From Leuconostoc litchii (GTDB taxonomy: Bacteria > Bacillota > Bacilli > Lactobacillales > Lactobacillaceae), in the NCBI RefSeq assembly GCF_008107645.1, contig NZ_SDGY01000006.1, forward strand, positions 1-45,693: a DNA stretch of 45,693 nt, read 5' to 3'. The notes below the pieces were generated by a model, which saw only the letters and a program-made list of their open reading frames with translations, had not been told where the DNA came from and did not search any database. A program made the translations under genes and the position numbers. This document shows positions 17,349 to 26,299 of this stretch, in pieces; position 1 is the stretch's first letter; every line of letters starts with the position of its first letter.

Positions 17349-19500
17349 TTTCAATCATCTCCTTAGTTAAATTCTTTTGACGTGAAATTATTTCAATATG
17401 TCGACCATGAACCATTGGTCGTTGCTGAGGATTTCCTAGATAACCGCATGTTCTCTTAACAACATCACAAAATGCTGGATCATGGTTGCCACATTCAGGA
17501 CACGTAAATCCACGAGCAGTTGCTTTGAATTCACCAGCAAAACCACATTTAAAACACTTATCAATACATGTGTTCGTACCTAAATATCCAACATGGTCGT
17601 AAGCCCAATTCCAAACAGCTTCTAGTGCCTGTGGATTTTGCTTCAAATTAGGATATTCACAATAATGGATAAAACCACCCGCTGCATATTTTGGAAATAC
17701 CTCTTCAAAGCTTATTTTGTCAAATGGCGTAGGATGCTTTCTAACATCATAATGAAAACTATTCGTATAATATTCTTTATCAGTAATGTTAGGGATATCC
17801 CCAAACTTCTGTTTATCAAGATGACAAAATGTGTCTGTTAGTGACTCAGCGGGTGTTGAATACAAACTATAGTGATAGCCACTCTCTGCTTCCCAATCTT
17901 GACAATAATCATGCATTTTTTTAACGATTTCTTCAGCAAAAGCATGTGCCTCTGGATTATTTTCCCAATTAGGGCCAAAGAAAGCCAAACAAGTCTCATA
18001 CAGCCCAACATATCCCAATGAAATTGTTGCTCGACCATTCTTGAATACTTCATCAACACTATCTGTAGCCTTTAATCTTTTCCCAAATGCACCATACATA
18101 TATAGCAATGGTGCATTTTCAGGAACTGCTTCTTTAGTTCGTTCAATACGATATGCTAAGGCATCGTGACATAAAGCCATTTTTTCGTCAAAAATTTCCC
18201 AAAATAACGCCACATTTCCTTCAGAAAATAAAGAAATGCGTGGCAAATTAACTGAAACAACGCCTAAATTCATACGTCCTGAGTTAACTTCTACACCATT
18301 CTCATCTTTCCATCCTTGTAGAAATGATCGACAACCCATTGGTGTTTTGAAACTACCAGTTAATTCGACAATCTTGTCATACATTAACAAATCAGGATAC
18401 ATCCGTTTTGTAGAACATTCAAGTGCCAACTGTTTGATATCGTAATTTGGGTCATAAGATGCAAAGTTTAGTCCCTTTTTTAAAGTAAAAATCAACTTTG
18501 GAAAGATAGCTGTACGTTTTTCTTTTCCTAATCCCTTGATTCTTATCTTTAAAATTGCCTTTTGGATCTCCCTTTCGATCCAACTAGTTCCTAAACCAAA
18601 ATTAACAGTAGTAAATGGTGTCTGTCCTTGTGATGAATATAATGTATTAATTTCATATTCCAAAGCTTGCATGGCATCATAAATATCTTTACGAGTCTTT
18701 TCTTCAGCATAAGCAACACGTTGATCAGCAACTACCCATTTTTCTGCTTCAACAATATGTTTGTCATAATTCATCTGTGCATACGGTGCCAACAATTGGT
18801 CAATACGGTTAGCGGAACAACCACCATATTGTGAAGAAGCTACATTGGCGATAATTTGTGCCATTTGTGCAGTAGCCGTTTGAATAGAATGAGGTGAATC
18901 AACCCATGCATTTCCTATCTTATAACCATTTGTTAGTAAATTATCAAAATCAATTAAACAACAGTTCGTTGCTGGTGTTACGGGTGAGTAATCTAAATCA
19001 TGCCAATGGATATCACCACGTAAATGCGCCTTAGCAACTAATGGCGGTAACATTTGTAAGCCTAACGCTCGACTGGCAGCCCCCGCTTCCAAGTCGCGTT
19101 GTGTATTGAATACTCGACTGTCCTTATTAGCATTTTCATGAACAACGTCTTCGTCTTGTGAAAATAGTTTTTCTATTCTTTTTTGAACGTTAGAAGCATC
19201 AGAAAAGTTTTGCTCGTCGGCTACATGATATAAATTATATGCATTAACGGCATCAAATTGCTCATAATTTTTGAGTAGTGAGAGCAATAAATTACGAATT
19301 TCAATTGTTGTTACACTTGCTTGAGATGCCAAAGATCGATATAAATCTTGGTTAATAGCATCAATAATATCTTCTGTTAAATTGAGTTTTTCTAAAATAA
19401 AATTAATTTTATACGCGTAAAATTGCGTCCCCTCACCACTATGCTTAATTACTGTTAAATTGGGTAAACTAATTAGTTTAATCGTATTGTTCATTAACAA
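17284..19500 (-). CDS. nrdD: Anaerobic ribonucleoside-triphosphate reductase NrdD
   Basis: 738 residues from TTG 19500 (GGAGGA 7 nt upstream); ATG at 19494 is the alternative but is 13 nt from the same site. The N-terminal third has the ATP-cone-like regulatory segment, then DIHWHDLDYSP and the catalytic CCLIDFDNLL region. The C-terminus carries the zinc cysteines CIDKC...CGF and CPEC, and the glycyl radical loop RTCGYLG. Converts NTPs to dNTPs without oxygen, using a glycyl radical installed by NrdG. I saw no clear NrdR box in the 189-bp gap to pncB. Confidence 0.97.
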   Translation of the reverse strand: MLMNNTIKLISLPNLTVIKHSGEGTQFYAYKINFILEKLNLTEDIIDAINQDLYRSLASQASVTTIEIRNLLLSLLKNYEQFDAVNAYNLYHVADEQNFSDASNVQKRIEKLFSQDEDVVHENANKDSRVFNTQRDLEAGAASRALGLQMLPPLVAKAHLRGDIHWHDLDYSPVTPATNCCLIDFDNLLTNGYKIGNAWVDSPHSIQTATAQMAQIIANVASSQYGGCSANRIDQLLAPYAQMNYDKHIVEAEKWVVADQRVAYAEEKTRKDIYDAMQALEYEINTLYSSQGQTPFTTVNFGLGTSWIEREIQKAILKIRIKGLGKEKRTAIFPKLIFTLKKGLNFASYDPNYDIKQLALECSTKRMYPDLLMYDKIVELTGSFKTPMGCRSFLQGWKDENGVEVNSGRMNLGVVSVNLPRISLFSEGNVALFWEIFDEKMALCHDALAYRIERTKEAVPENAPLLYMYGAFGKRLKATDSVDEVFKNGRATISLGYVGLYETCLAFFGPNWENNPEAHAFAEEIVKKMHDYCQDWEAESGYHYSLYSTPAESLTDTFCHLDKQKFGDIPNITDKEYYTNSFHYDVRKHPTPFDKISFEEVFPKYAAGGFIHYCEYPNLKQNPQALEAVWNWAYDHVGYLGTNTCIDKCFKCGFAGEFKATARGFTCPECGNHDPAFCDVVKRTCGYLGNPQQRPMVHGRHIEIISRQKNLTKEMIENVATFAKTKQSDAQRMDRAEV

Positions 19501-19661
19501 ACTACTTCCTCCAGCGCTATTTTTTAATTGCTATAATTTAAATGTTACAACTATTTTTTATATAATAGTAGGACAAAGAGTGTCTCTGGATTCAAAAAGC
19601 CCTTGTTCATTAGTATTCAAACGATTAAGTTATTATAAAATTAATTCACATATCAATTTAT

Positions 19662-19670
19662 TGATATAAT
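19662..19670 (+). promoter_or_regulatory. Extended -10 promoter for pncB-nadE
   Basis: TGATATAAT (TG at 19662-19663, TATAAT at 19665-19670) is an extended -10 element 20 nt before the pncB ATG, with AGAGGA as ribosome-binding site in between. No strong -35 at the expected distance. The rest of the 189-bp nrdD-pncB gap holds nothing else I can name. Confidence 0.5.
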
Positions 19671-19689
19671 AAACTCAGAGGACTTTAAT

Positions 19690-21132
19690 ATGTATTCTGA
19701 TGACTCACTGGTACTTCATACTGACGCGTACCAAATTAATATGATTTACACCTATTGGAAACAAGGAATTGATCAAACACCTGTTGTATTTGAATCATAC
19801 TTTCGAAAGATGCCTTTCAACAACGGTTATGTTATTTTTAGCGGTTTAGAGCGTATTGTGAAAATTTTAACTCATTTAAAATTTAGTAACGATGATATTG
19901 ATTATCTACACTCCTTAGACCTATATGATAAAGATTTTCTAACATACCTTAAAAATTGGCGTCTCACCGCAACTATTCGTTCAGCCTACGAAGGTGAAGT
20001 GATGTTCAATAATGAACCAATTTTACAAGTTGAAGGGCCACTTGTTGATGCACAACTGTTAGAAACCTTACTTCTAAATATTATCAACTTTCAAACATTA
20101 ATCGCCACCAAAGCAGCTCGAATTGCTAGCGTAACAAATGGTGAACCCTTATTAGAATTTGGTACGAGACGTGCGCAAGAATTAGATGCTGCGTTATGGG
20201 GTACTCGTGCAGCTTTTATAGGTGGTTTCGATGCTACGTCAAATGTCCGTGCTGGCAAGCTATTTAATATTCCAATTTCAGGAACTCACGCTCATGCACT
20301 GGTTCAAGCATACGGAAACGATTATGATGCTTTCTATGCCTATGCATCTACACATAAGGATGTCGTCTTTTTAGTAGATACTTTTGATACGTTAAAATCT
20401 GGTGTGCCAAACGCAATTAAGGTTGCAAAAGAGTTTGGCGACAAAATTAATTTTCAAGGTGTCCGTATTGACTCGGGTGATATGGCTTATCTTTCAAAAA
20501 AAGTTCGCATAATGCTTGATGAAGCTGGATTTTTAAATGCTAAAATCTACGCTTCAAATGATTTAGATGAAAACACAATTTTAAACTTAAAAATTCAAGG
20601 TGCGAAAATTAATGTGTGGGGTATTGGCACAAAGCTAATCACTGCCTACGATCAACCTGCTCTAGGAGCAGTATATAAAATGGTCAGCAATAATGGCCAT
20701 GATACAATTAAGTTATCCAATAATGTCGAAAAGATTTCAACCCCTGGTAAAAAACAGATTTGGCGTATAACTGATAGTCAAGATGGTAAATCTGAAGGTG
20801 ATTATTTAACCTTTAACGACGAAAATCCTAATAATCTTGAAACGTTACACATGTTTGACCCTAACCACCCTGTTATCTCAAAAAACATTAAAAACTTTAA
20901 TGCACAGCCAATATTACACGATATTTTTGTTCATGGTGAATTAATTTATGATTTACCTGACATTTTGTCCATTAAACAGTATGCTAAACAATCGTTAGAT
21001 AACTTGTGGGATGAATATAAACGTATTCTTAACCCAGAAACATATCCAGTTGATTTATCTCAAAAGCTCTATGATGCTAAAATAAAACTAATTCATGAAA
21101 TTAGAAATAAAATTCAGGAGATATCTAAATGA
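19690..21132 (+). CDS. pncB: Nicotinate phosphoribosyltransferase PncB
   Basis: 480 residues from ATG 19690 with AGAGGA 7 nt upstream. Family features: TDAYQINMIYTYW at the start, EFGTRRAQ near 155-165, SGTHAHALVQAY near 196-207 (the phosphorylated His region), and VRIDSGDMAYL near 257-267. It converts nicotinate, PRPP and ATP to nicotinate mononucleotide, the first step of the Preiss-Handler salvage pathway. Forms an operon with nadE (4-nt ATGA overlap). With no de novo nad genes nearby, this fits an organism that imports nicotinate. Confidence 0.96.
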   Translation: MYSDDSLVLHTDAYQINMIYTYWKQGIDQTPVVFESYFRKMPFNNGYVIFSGLERIVKILTHLKFSNDDIDYLHSLDLYDKDFLTYLKNWRLTATIRSAYEGEVMFNNEPILQVEGPLVDAQLLETLLLNIINFQTLIATKAARIASVTNGEPLLEFGTRRAQELDAALWGTRAAFIGGFDATSNVRAGKLFNIPISGTHAHALVQAYGNDYDAFYAYASTHKDVVFLVDTFDTLKSGVPNAIKVAKEFGDKINFQGVRIDSGDMAYLSKKVRIMLDEAGFLNAKIYASNDLDENTILNLKIQGAKINVWGIGTKLITAYDQPALGAVYKMVSNNGHDTIKLSNNVEKISTPGKKQIWRITDSQDGKSEGDYLTFNDENPNNLETLHMFDPNHPVISKNIKNFNAQPILHDIFVHGELIYDLPDILSIKQYAKQSLDNLWDEYKRILNPETYPVDLSQKLYDAKIKLIHEIRNKIQEISK

Positions 21133-21950
21133 GACCTTTACAAGCAAAAATAATTGCAGAGCTTCATGTTCAACCTCTTATTGATCCACTATTAGAAATT
21201 AGACGTTCAATCGATTTTTTAAAGCAATATTTGACACACAGCATTTATACAGGTCTCGTGATAGCCGTTAGTGGTGGTCAAGATTCAACGTTAGCCGGCA
21301 AAATTGGGCAACTAGCTATTGCAGAATTACGTGATGAAATCAACCAAAAATATGAATTTGTTGCCATTAGACAACCTTATGGTGAGCAAAAAGATGAAGA
21401 GGATGCACAAGCAGCACTTGATTTTATTCACCCTGATTTAACTATTACAACAAACATCAAAGATACAACAGATGCTATGGTACAGGATTTAAGAATGGGG
21501 GGGCTCAAAGTAGATGATATGAGTCGTGGCTCTATTAAACCAAAAATGCGTATGATAGCCCAATATGCTGTAGCACGTGAACATAATAGTGCGGTAATTG
21601 GCACTGATCACGCATCAGAAGCTATTGCAGGCTTTTTTACAAAATATGGTGATGGTGGTACAGATATTAATCCACTTTGGCGCTTGAATAAACGTCAAGG
21701 ACGACAAATGTTATCCACGTTAAAAGCACCAAAACATCTCTACGATAAGACCCCTACAGCAGACCTAGAAGATGATCATCCGCAATTGCCAGATGAAGTA
21801 GCACTAGGTGTAACCTATGATACGATTGATGATTATTTAGAAGGTAAAATTGTACCTGTTAAAGATGCCGAAAGAATAGAAAGCATGTATTTATCAACAC
21901 AACAAAAGCGACATGAACCTATTACTATTTACGACACGTGGTTTTATTAA
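21129..21950 (+). CDS. nadE: Ammonia-dependent NAD synthetase NadE
   Basis: 273 residues, ATG 21129 overlapping the pncB stop. The N-type ATP pyrophosphatase loop SGGQDS is at 48-53. TDHASEAIAGFFTKYGDGG and PTADLE are further NadE signatures. There is no N-terminal glutaminase domain, so it uses ammonia. It amidates nicotinate adenine dinucleotide to NAD, the last step after PncB and NadD (not in the window). Followed by a terminator. Confidence 0.97.
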   Translation: MRPLQAKIIAELHVQPLIDPLLEIRRSIDFLKQYLTHSIYTGLVIAVSGGQDSTLAGKIGQLAIAELRDEINQKYEFVAIRQPYGEQKDEEDAQAALDFIHPDLTITTNIKDTTDAMVQDLRMGGLKVDDMSRGSIKPKMRMIAQYAVAREHNSAVIGTDHASEAIAGFFTKYGDGGTDINPLWRLNKRQGRQMLSTLKAPKHLYDKTPTADLEDDHPQLPDEVALGVTYDTIDDYLEGKIVPVKDAERIESMYLSTQQKRHEPITIYDTWFY

Positions 21951-21976
21951 AAATATACTTCACAAATTTAATAATC

Positions 21977-22005
21977 AAAAAAGCCTTGTTAATACAAGGT
22001 TTTTT
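21977..22005 (+). terminator. Intrinsic terminator after nadE
   Basis: AAAAAAGCCTTGT pairs with ACAAGGTTTTTT around a short AT loop, with one bulged G, 27 nt after the nadE stop. The A/T runs on both sides may let it serve the convergent Rrf2-type gene as well. Confidence 0.8.
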
Positions 22006-22069
22006 CTATATCTATTCTCTTAATTTTAAAAATAAGTTAACTTAGAATATATTTGTTTAATAAAACTCC

Positions 22070-22540
22070 TCAATTAAAAAAATTCTCACTATTTTTTAGT
22101 AACTGGCCTTTTTGTTGAGCCAAAGAAACAATTTTTTTTACTGTTGTTGCTAAAGTAACTTCTCGCATTTTATGTTCAATCAATTCTTGAAGTTGTTGGT
22201 ACTCGTCTGTCAAAACCTCTTGAATATTCCCACCAACAATACACTGTTTTTCTGTCTCTTGATCCACTTTAAACAGTGTATCAGCATTCATTTTTAAACT
22301 AGCATAAATATCATAAAATGAAATCTCTTCCAAGGACTTCATCAAAACTGGCTTTGCTTGCCCGTTCGTCGTTTGAATTAAGTTAGATTTTTTTAAGGCA
22401 CTCATTATTGAACGTACTCTTGCTGAGGTAACTTGCACACTCTCTGCAATTGTAGTACTTGATAGATTTTTCTGTTCATGATAAATGGCAATGTAAGTCA
22501 TAATATGGATTGCGTCACTAAGCTGTGTTGAATTTCTCAC
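22070..22540 (-). CDS. Rrf2-family transcriptional regulator (YwnA-like)
   Basis: 156 residues from ATG 22540. The N-terminus is the winged helix of Rrf2 proteins: AIHIMTYIAIYHEQ, then SSTTIAESVQVTSARVRSIM (recognition helix) and the wing KSNLIQTTNGQAKP. There is a single cysteine (KQCIVGG) and no three-Cys cluster, so an Fe-S redox switch like IscR or NsrR is unlikely. Divergent from an NmrA-like reductase gene with a perfect palindrome between them, it most likely represses both itself and that gene, as in B. subtilis ywnA/ywnB-like pairs. The signal sensed is unknown. Confidence 0.85.
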   Translation of the reverse strand: MRNSTQLSDAIHIMTYIAIYHEQKNLSSTTIAESVQVTSARVRSIMSALKKSNLIQTTNGQAKPVLMKSLEEISFYDIYASLKMNADTLFKVDQETEKQCIVGGNIQEVLTDEYQQLQELIEHKMREVTLATTVKKIVSLAQQKGQLLKNSENFFN

Positions 22541-22568
22541 TGTATCAAATCCTTCGTCTTTATTTTTC

Positions 22569-22599
22569 TTGACTATAGGTCTTTAATAAGCGTACACTA
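22569..22599 (+). promoter_or_regulatory. Promoter of the NmrA-like reductase gene
   Basis: TTGACT at 22569-22574, an 18-nt spacer and TACACT near 22593-22598. The palindromic operator starts immediately downstream, overlapping the predicted transcription start, which is a good site for repression. Confidence 0.5.
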
Positions 22600-22600
22600 T

Positions 22601-22625
22601 AGCTGTATAATAAAATTATACAGCT
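22601..22625. promoter_or_regulatory. Perfect palindromic operator between the Rrf2-type and reductase genes
   Basis: Inverted repeat with 11-nt perfect arms AGCTGTATAAT / ATTATACAGCT around a 3-nt AAA centre. It lies in the 121-bp divergent gap, next to the plus-strand promoter. The symmetry and position make it the likely site of the adjacent Rrf2-type protein. Confidence 0.75.
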
Positions 22626-22661
22626 GACAAGACAAGGATTCAAGAAAGGATTGATTATATT

Positions 22662-23522
22662 ATGACTGTTTTAGTAACCGGTGCCACTGGTGGTTTAGGT
22701 AATATGGTATTAAATCATTTAAAAAATATAATACCTCAAAAAGAAATTTATGGTTTAGCACGTAATAACGATAAGTCTCAAAAACTGTTAAAATCAGGAT
22801 TTAACGTAAAAATTGCAACTTACGATGATCCTACTCTGTTAGAACAGGCTTTTGAGGGTGTAAATCGATTACTACTAATTTCCAGTAGTGAAATTGATCA
22901 TCGCCAAGAACAACACAAAAACGTTATTGATGCAGCTCAAAAAGCTGGTGTTTCGTACATTGCTTATACTAGTTTTGCCAAAGCGACTAAAGCAAACAGC
23001 CCTTTATCCGAGGATCACGCCTATACAGAAAATCTTATTTTGAATACGGGCATTGATCATACTTTTTTGCGAAATAATTGGTATTTAGAAAATGAAAAAA
23101 CGCTCCTTGACACAGCACTTATTACTGGAAAAGTAGTTCATGCTGGTGGAAATGGTCAAGCTGGTTGGCAATTAAGACGAGAATTTGCTGAAGTAGCTGC
23201 TAGAGCTATTTCAGGACAGTTTTCCTTTCCTAATGTTTTAGAAGTCGGTGGTAGCTTAATTACCTATCAACAGTTGTTTGAAGCTTTAGAAAGATTTTCT
23301 GGTAAAAAGATAGAAATTATTAGTAGTGATAATAATGCTGCTTCAAAATATTTACAAGATTTTGCCGATCTTCCTAAAGAGGTAGCTAATATATATGTCA
23401 GTTCACAAGAAATTATCAGAAGTGGTGATTTAGCTGTACAAGCTGATAATATGACGAAATATCTTGGTAGACCCCTAATATCAACTGATGACGCTTTAAA
23501 AGAGTTGCTACACTTAACGTGA
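22662..23522 (+). CDS. NmrA-like NAD(P)-dependent oxidoreductase (QorB/YtfG type)
   Basis: 286 residues from ATG 22662 (AAGGA about 11 nt upstream). Rossmann start TVLVTGATGGLGNMVLNHL with the TGxxGxxG loop, then YGLARNNDKSQKL (nucleotide phosphate discrimination), SYIAYTSFAKA near 105-115 and TFLRNNWYLEN near 140-150. This layout matches atypical SDRs of the NmrA/HSCARG group such as E. coli QorB (quinone reductase). Induced probably when the divergent Rrf2-type repressor is released. Substrate not determined; a quinone or reactive electrophile is a guess from relatives. Confidence 0.85.
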   Translation: MTVLVTGATGGLGNMVLNHLKNIIPQKEIYGLARNNDKSQKLLKSGFNVKIATYDDPTLLEQAFEGVNRLLLISSSEIDHRQEQHKNVIDAAQKAGVSYIAYTSFAKATKANSPLSEDHAYTENLILNTGIDHTFLRNNWYLENEKTLLDTALITGKVVHAGGNGQAGWQLRREFAEVAARAISGQFSFPNVLEVGGSLITYQQLFEALERFSGKKIEIISSDNNAASKYLQDFADLPKEVANIYVSSQEIIRSGDLAVQADNMTKYLGRPLISTDDALKELLHLT

Positions 23523-23610
23523 GTCGTAGAGAAATATTTACTTTTTACGTGAACAACACTTATTTTAAAGCATAGATATCAAAAAATATTTCTTATATTC
23601 AAATTCAACA

Positions 23611-23661
23611 ATAAAAGCCCTAAAATTAGCAGAAGCAATCTACTAATTTTAGGGCTTTTAT
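23611..23661. terminator. Bidirectional terminator between the reductase and the YiiX-like gene
   Basis: Two perfect 19-nt arms (23611-23629 and 23643-23661) around a 13-nt loop, with AAAA on the left and TTTT on the right. It sits between convergent genes 88 nt after the reductase stop and 15 nt from the YiiX-like stop. Confidence 0.9.
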
Positions 23662-23676
23662 TTATATATTTCAATT

Positions 23677-24192
23677 TTACTTTATGGTACCAATAAAATG
23701 TAGACGAGGATTTTTAATCATATCGTTAGGATTAGTACCCAAAACATTTAAAGGTACACTTTCTCCTAATTTGTGATAATAGGTTGCCCAAAAATCAGAA
23801 ATTTCCTTCTCCTGATCACCAAAACACATTGGTTGTTCATTAAACACTACAACTCCCCTAAAGGATTCTAGAACTAATTGTGAACAATAAAGTCCATCTG
23901 TATTAGGTCGAAATGAAAAATTGTATGGCTTGCCTAAGTGTTTTCTAGCATGCTGAACTACTAAGGATCGATTTTTGATGTCTGCCCGATATACATCGGC
24001 ACACTTATTTTTATCCAAAAATGATTGTAAACGCTGCTCACAAACACCTGTTTGAGGAGTTGCGTGAATCACATGCCCTTCATCAGAAACAATAGCAACA
24101 TGTACAAAATCACCTGTAGATTGAGCTATTCCATCATCCAGCTCACTGTGTCCATTTTTTATAAAGAGTAAATCAGCTTGTTTTAGTTCCAT
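23677..24192 (-). CDS. YiiX-like NlpC/P60-superfamily cysteine hydrolase
   Basis: 171 residues from ATG 24192. The permuted papain-like arrangement of YiiX/YaeF proteins is visible: an early ADLLFIKNG, the catalytic His31 in FVHVAIVSDEGHVIHATP, and the Cys103 in DGLYCSQLV. No signal peptide or cell-wall-binding repeat, so a cytosolic amidase or thioesterase-like role is more likely than a cell-wall hydrolase. It lies 23 nt after ykoC and may be co-transcribed with the thiamin-precursor transporter, but no functional link is known to me. There is no good Shine-Dalgarno at the start. Confidence 0.8.
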   Translation of the reverse strand: MELKQADLLFIKNGHSELDDGIAQSTGDFVHVAIVSDEGHVIHATPQTGVCEQRLQSFLDKNKCADVYRADIKNRSLVVQHARKHLGKPYNFSFRPNTDGLYCSQLVLESFRGVVVFNEQPMCFGDQEKEISDFWATYYHKLGESVPLNVLGTNPNDMIKNPRLHFIGTIK

Positions 24193-24215
24193 AACAACAG
24201 TTTATCATACTTATC

Positions 24216-24884
24216 TCACCAAAGTTTAGCGACAAATAAACAATATTGTATAAATAACATAATTACCAAAATTATGATCCATCCACTTAATTTTGTTGGA
24301 AACTGCTCATGGTAACTTCTACGCTCACCCTCTTCAAATCCATGAGAGGTCATAGCCATGGCTAAGTTATTGGACCACACCAATGCTTGAGTAATTGCTT
24401 TAAAATAAAGTTTTGGTGACCAAAAATACAATACCTCTCCTCGCATTAAACCTACTGCACGAATTGTTCTTATGGCCTTGATAATTTTAGGGATAAAATT
24501 AAGCGCACCTAATATACCATAAACAAATGTTGCTGACATTTTGACATTTTGCTCTAAAGAACGTAATAATTTGTACAAGATCATGTTGGCCATAAAAGCA
24601 GCACCCATAAAAACATAGGCAACAACACGAGTAGTCATAACAGATGCAAAATGAATTCGTTGAACCGCTTCACCTGTACCAAAAAAATAAAATGAAGTGA
24701 AAGACCCAATGGTTGGTAAAATGCAGACAAGTATCAAACGCACAAAGCTTTTTATCGAACTTTTTGAAATGATTAAAATTATAATACTAATCAAAATCAA
24801 GAGTAAATTAAGATATACAGATTGTGTAAAAGCTATTTCTATTGAGATAAGCAATACTAATAACAACTTTTGTGTTTCATTCAT
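24216..24884 (-). CDS. ykoC: ECF-type transporter T component YkoC
   Basis: 222 residues, ATG 24884 directly abutting the ykoD stop (TAAATG). Four to five hydrophobic helices and a cytosolic loop with IRAVGLMRGEVLYFWSPKLYF, corresponding to the coupling helices that contact the ATPases. It joins the substrate-binding YkoE to the YkoD ATPase in the membrane. Placement in an operon under a TPP riboswitch indicates uptake of thiamin or its hydroxymethylpyrimidine precursor. Confidence 0.9.
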   Translation of the reverse strand: MNETQKLLLVLLISIEIAFTQSVYLNLLLILISIIILIISKSSIKSFVRLILVCILPTIGSFTSFYFFGTGEAVQRIHFASVMTTRVVAYVFMGAAFMANMILYKLLRSLEQNVKMSATFVYGILGALNFIPKIIKAIRTIRAVGLMRGEVLYFWSPKLYFKAITQALVWSNNLAMAMTSHGFEEGERRSYHEQFPTKLSGWIIILVIMLFIQYCLFVAKLW

Positions 24885-26285
24885 TTATGAAATTGTCTCC
24901 TCATATGTTAAACCGTTTTGGCTGAAATGAACATGATAGTCGACATATTTTGCAATACCATCAGTTTGATGTGAAATCATGATAACAGTTTGATTTAAGT
25001 CATTGATTACTTCTTTAATAATCGACATAACAATTTGAACAGATTTTTTATCTAATCCAGCTAATGGCTCATCTAATAATAAGGTTTCTGGCGAAATAAT
25101 CATCATAAGCAATAGTTGTAACTTTTTTTGTTGTCCACCAGATAACTCGTATACACTATGTTCTGATAATCCTGTCAGATTGAGTCGTTGAATACTTTTA
25201 GTTACTTTAGTTTCAGTCCAATATTCTGGATAACGGCTCTGTTGTTGAGCTTGTTCAATCTCTTCTCTTACATTAATGTTCAAAAATTGATTCATTGCAT
25301 TTTGAAAGACTAGACCTACTAATCGTGCATATTTTTTTAAAGATAATTTATTAATGGACTGTTTTTGGTACAATAATTCTCCTTCAAAAACATGTAATCG
25401 TGCAAAAGTTAACAGCAGACTTGATTTACCAATACCATTTGGACCAGTAATTAAAGTTACTTTTTGTTTGGCCCATTTAAAATAGCTTTTTTTCAAAATA
25501 AACATGTCACCATTTTTTATTGTCACATCTGCCATGCTAAACGCTAATTCTTCAATTGGTTTGTTAGTAAGCAACTTCTGCACGCTATGTTGATTAAACA
25601 TGGTGTCAAATTCATGTGTTTCTATTTGATGCAGTGTCTTATTTTTTATACAAAACACATCCGTAATTAGCGTTCGATAATCACTTGTATCATGGTCAGC
25701 AACTAGAATACCATGACCCTGATCAGCTAATTTTTTCAACAATAACTGTAATTCTTGCCGATGTATGGGGTCAACGGCTGCAAATGGTTCATCTAATAAA
25801 ATAATTTCGGCACCCATAGCCAATGTTTCAGCCAAAGCTACTTTTTGTAATTCTCCCCCTGATAAATACGCTAATTCACTGTAACGTAATGATTCAATAC
25901 CTACTGCACGTAAGGCTTCATTAATTCGTATATCAATATCTTGCTTGGATAATGATAGATTTTCGAGTGAAAAAATTAATTCATCTTCTACACGATCCAT
26001 TGCAAATTGTTGGTCTGGATGTTGAAATAGCATAGCTACTTTTTTTGCTCGGAAATTAGCTTTGATGTTTGCAATATTTTGCTTATCTAATAAAACTGTT
26101 TGTGACAACTCACCACCATATTTAGGATATAATCCTGCCAAAGCAGTCATCAAGGTAGATTTTCCACAACCTGATTCACCAACTAATAAAATAAATTGTC
26201 CAGGCCGTATAGCTAAACTAATATCTTTTAGGATTAATTGCTCATTAATTTTGATATTTAAATGGTCAGTTTTTAAAGTTGTCAT
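24885..26285 (-). CDS. ykoD: Double ATP-binding protein YkoD of an ECF-type thiamin precursor transporter
   Basis: 466 residues holding two ABC ATPase domains. The first has Walker A GESGCGKST (about 36-44), signature LSGGELQK and Walker B IILLDEP; the second has GPNGIGKSS (about 279-287), LSGGQQKK and TLLLDEP. Fused ATPases of this kind are typical of the YkoEDC group. It energises uptake with YkoC and YkoE. Ends at the ykoC start, so the two are strongly coupled. Confidence 0.93.
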   Translation of the reverse strand: MTTLKTDHLNIKINEQLILKDISLAIRPGQFILLVGESGCGKSTLMTALAGLYPKYGGELSQTVLLDKQNIANIKANFRAKKVAMLFQHPDQQFAMDRVEDELIFSLENLSLSKQDIDIRINEALRAVGIESLRYSELAYLSGGELQKVALAETLAMGAEIILLDEPFAAVDPIHRQELQLLLKKLADQGHGILVADHDTSDYRTLITDVFCIKNKTLHQIETHEFDTMFNQHSVQKLLTNKPIEELAFSMADVTIKNGDMFILKKSYFKWAKQKVTLITGPNGIGKSSLLLTFARLHVFEGELLYQKQSINKLSLKKYARLVGLVFQNAMNQFLNINVREEIEQAQQQSRYPEYWTETKVTKSIQRLNLTGLSEHSVYELSGGQQKKLQLLLMMIISPETLLLDEPLAGLDKKSVQIVMSIIKEVINDLNQTVIMISHQTDGIAKYVDYHVHFSQNGLTYEETIS

Positions 26286-26299
26286 AATTTTTATGAACC

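Noticed and set aside
22593-22611. Minus-strand promoter for the Rrf2-type gene from TTGTCA and TATACA within the palindrome
   Set aside because: The spacing is only about 15 nt, so I did not list it as a promoter although some promoter must exist here.
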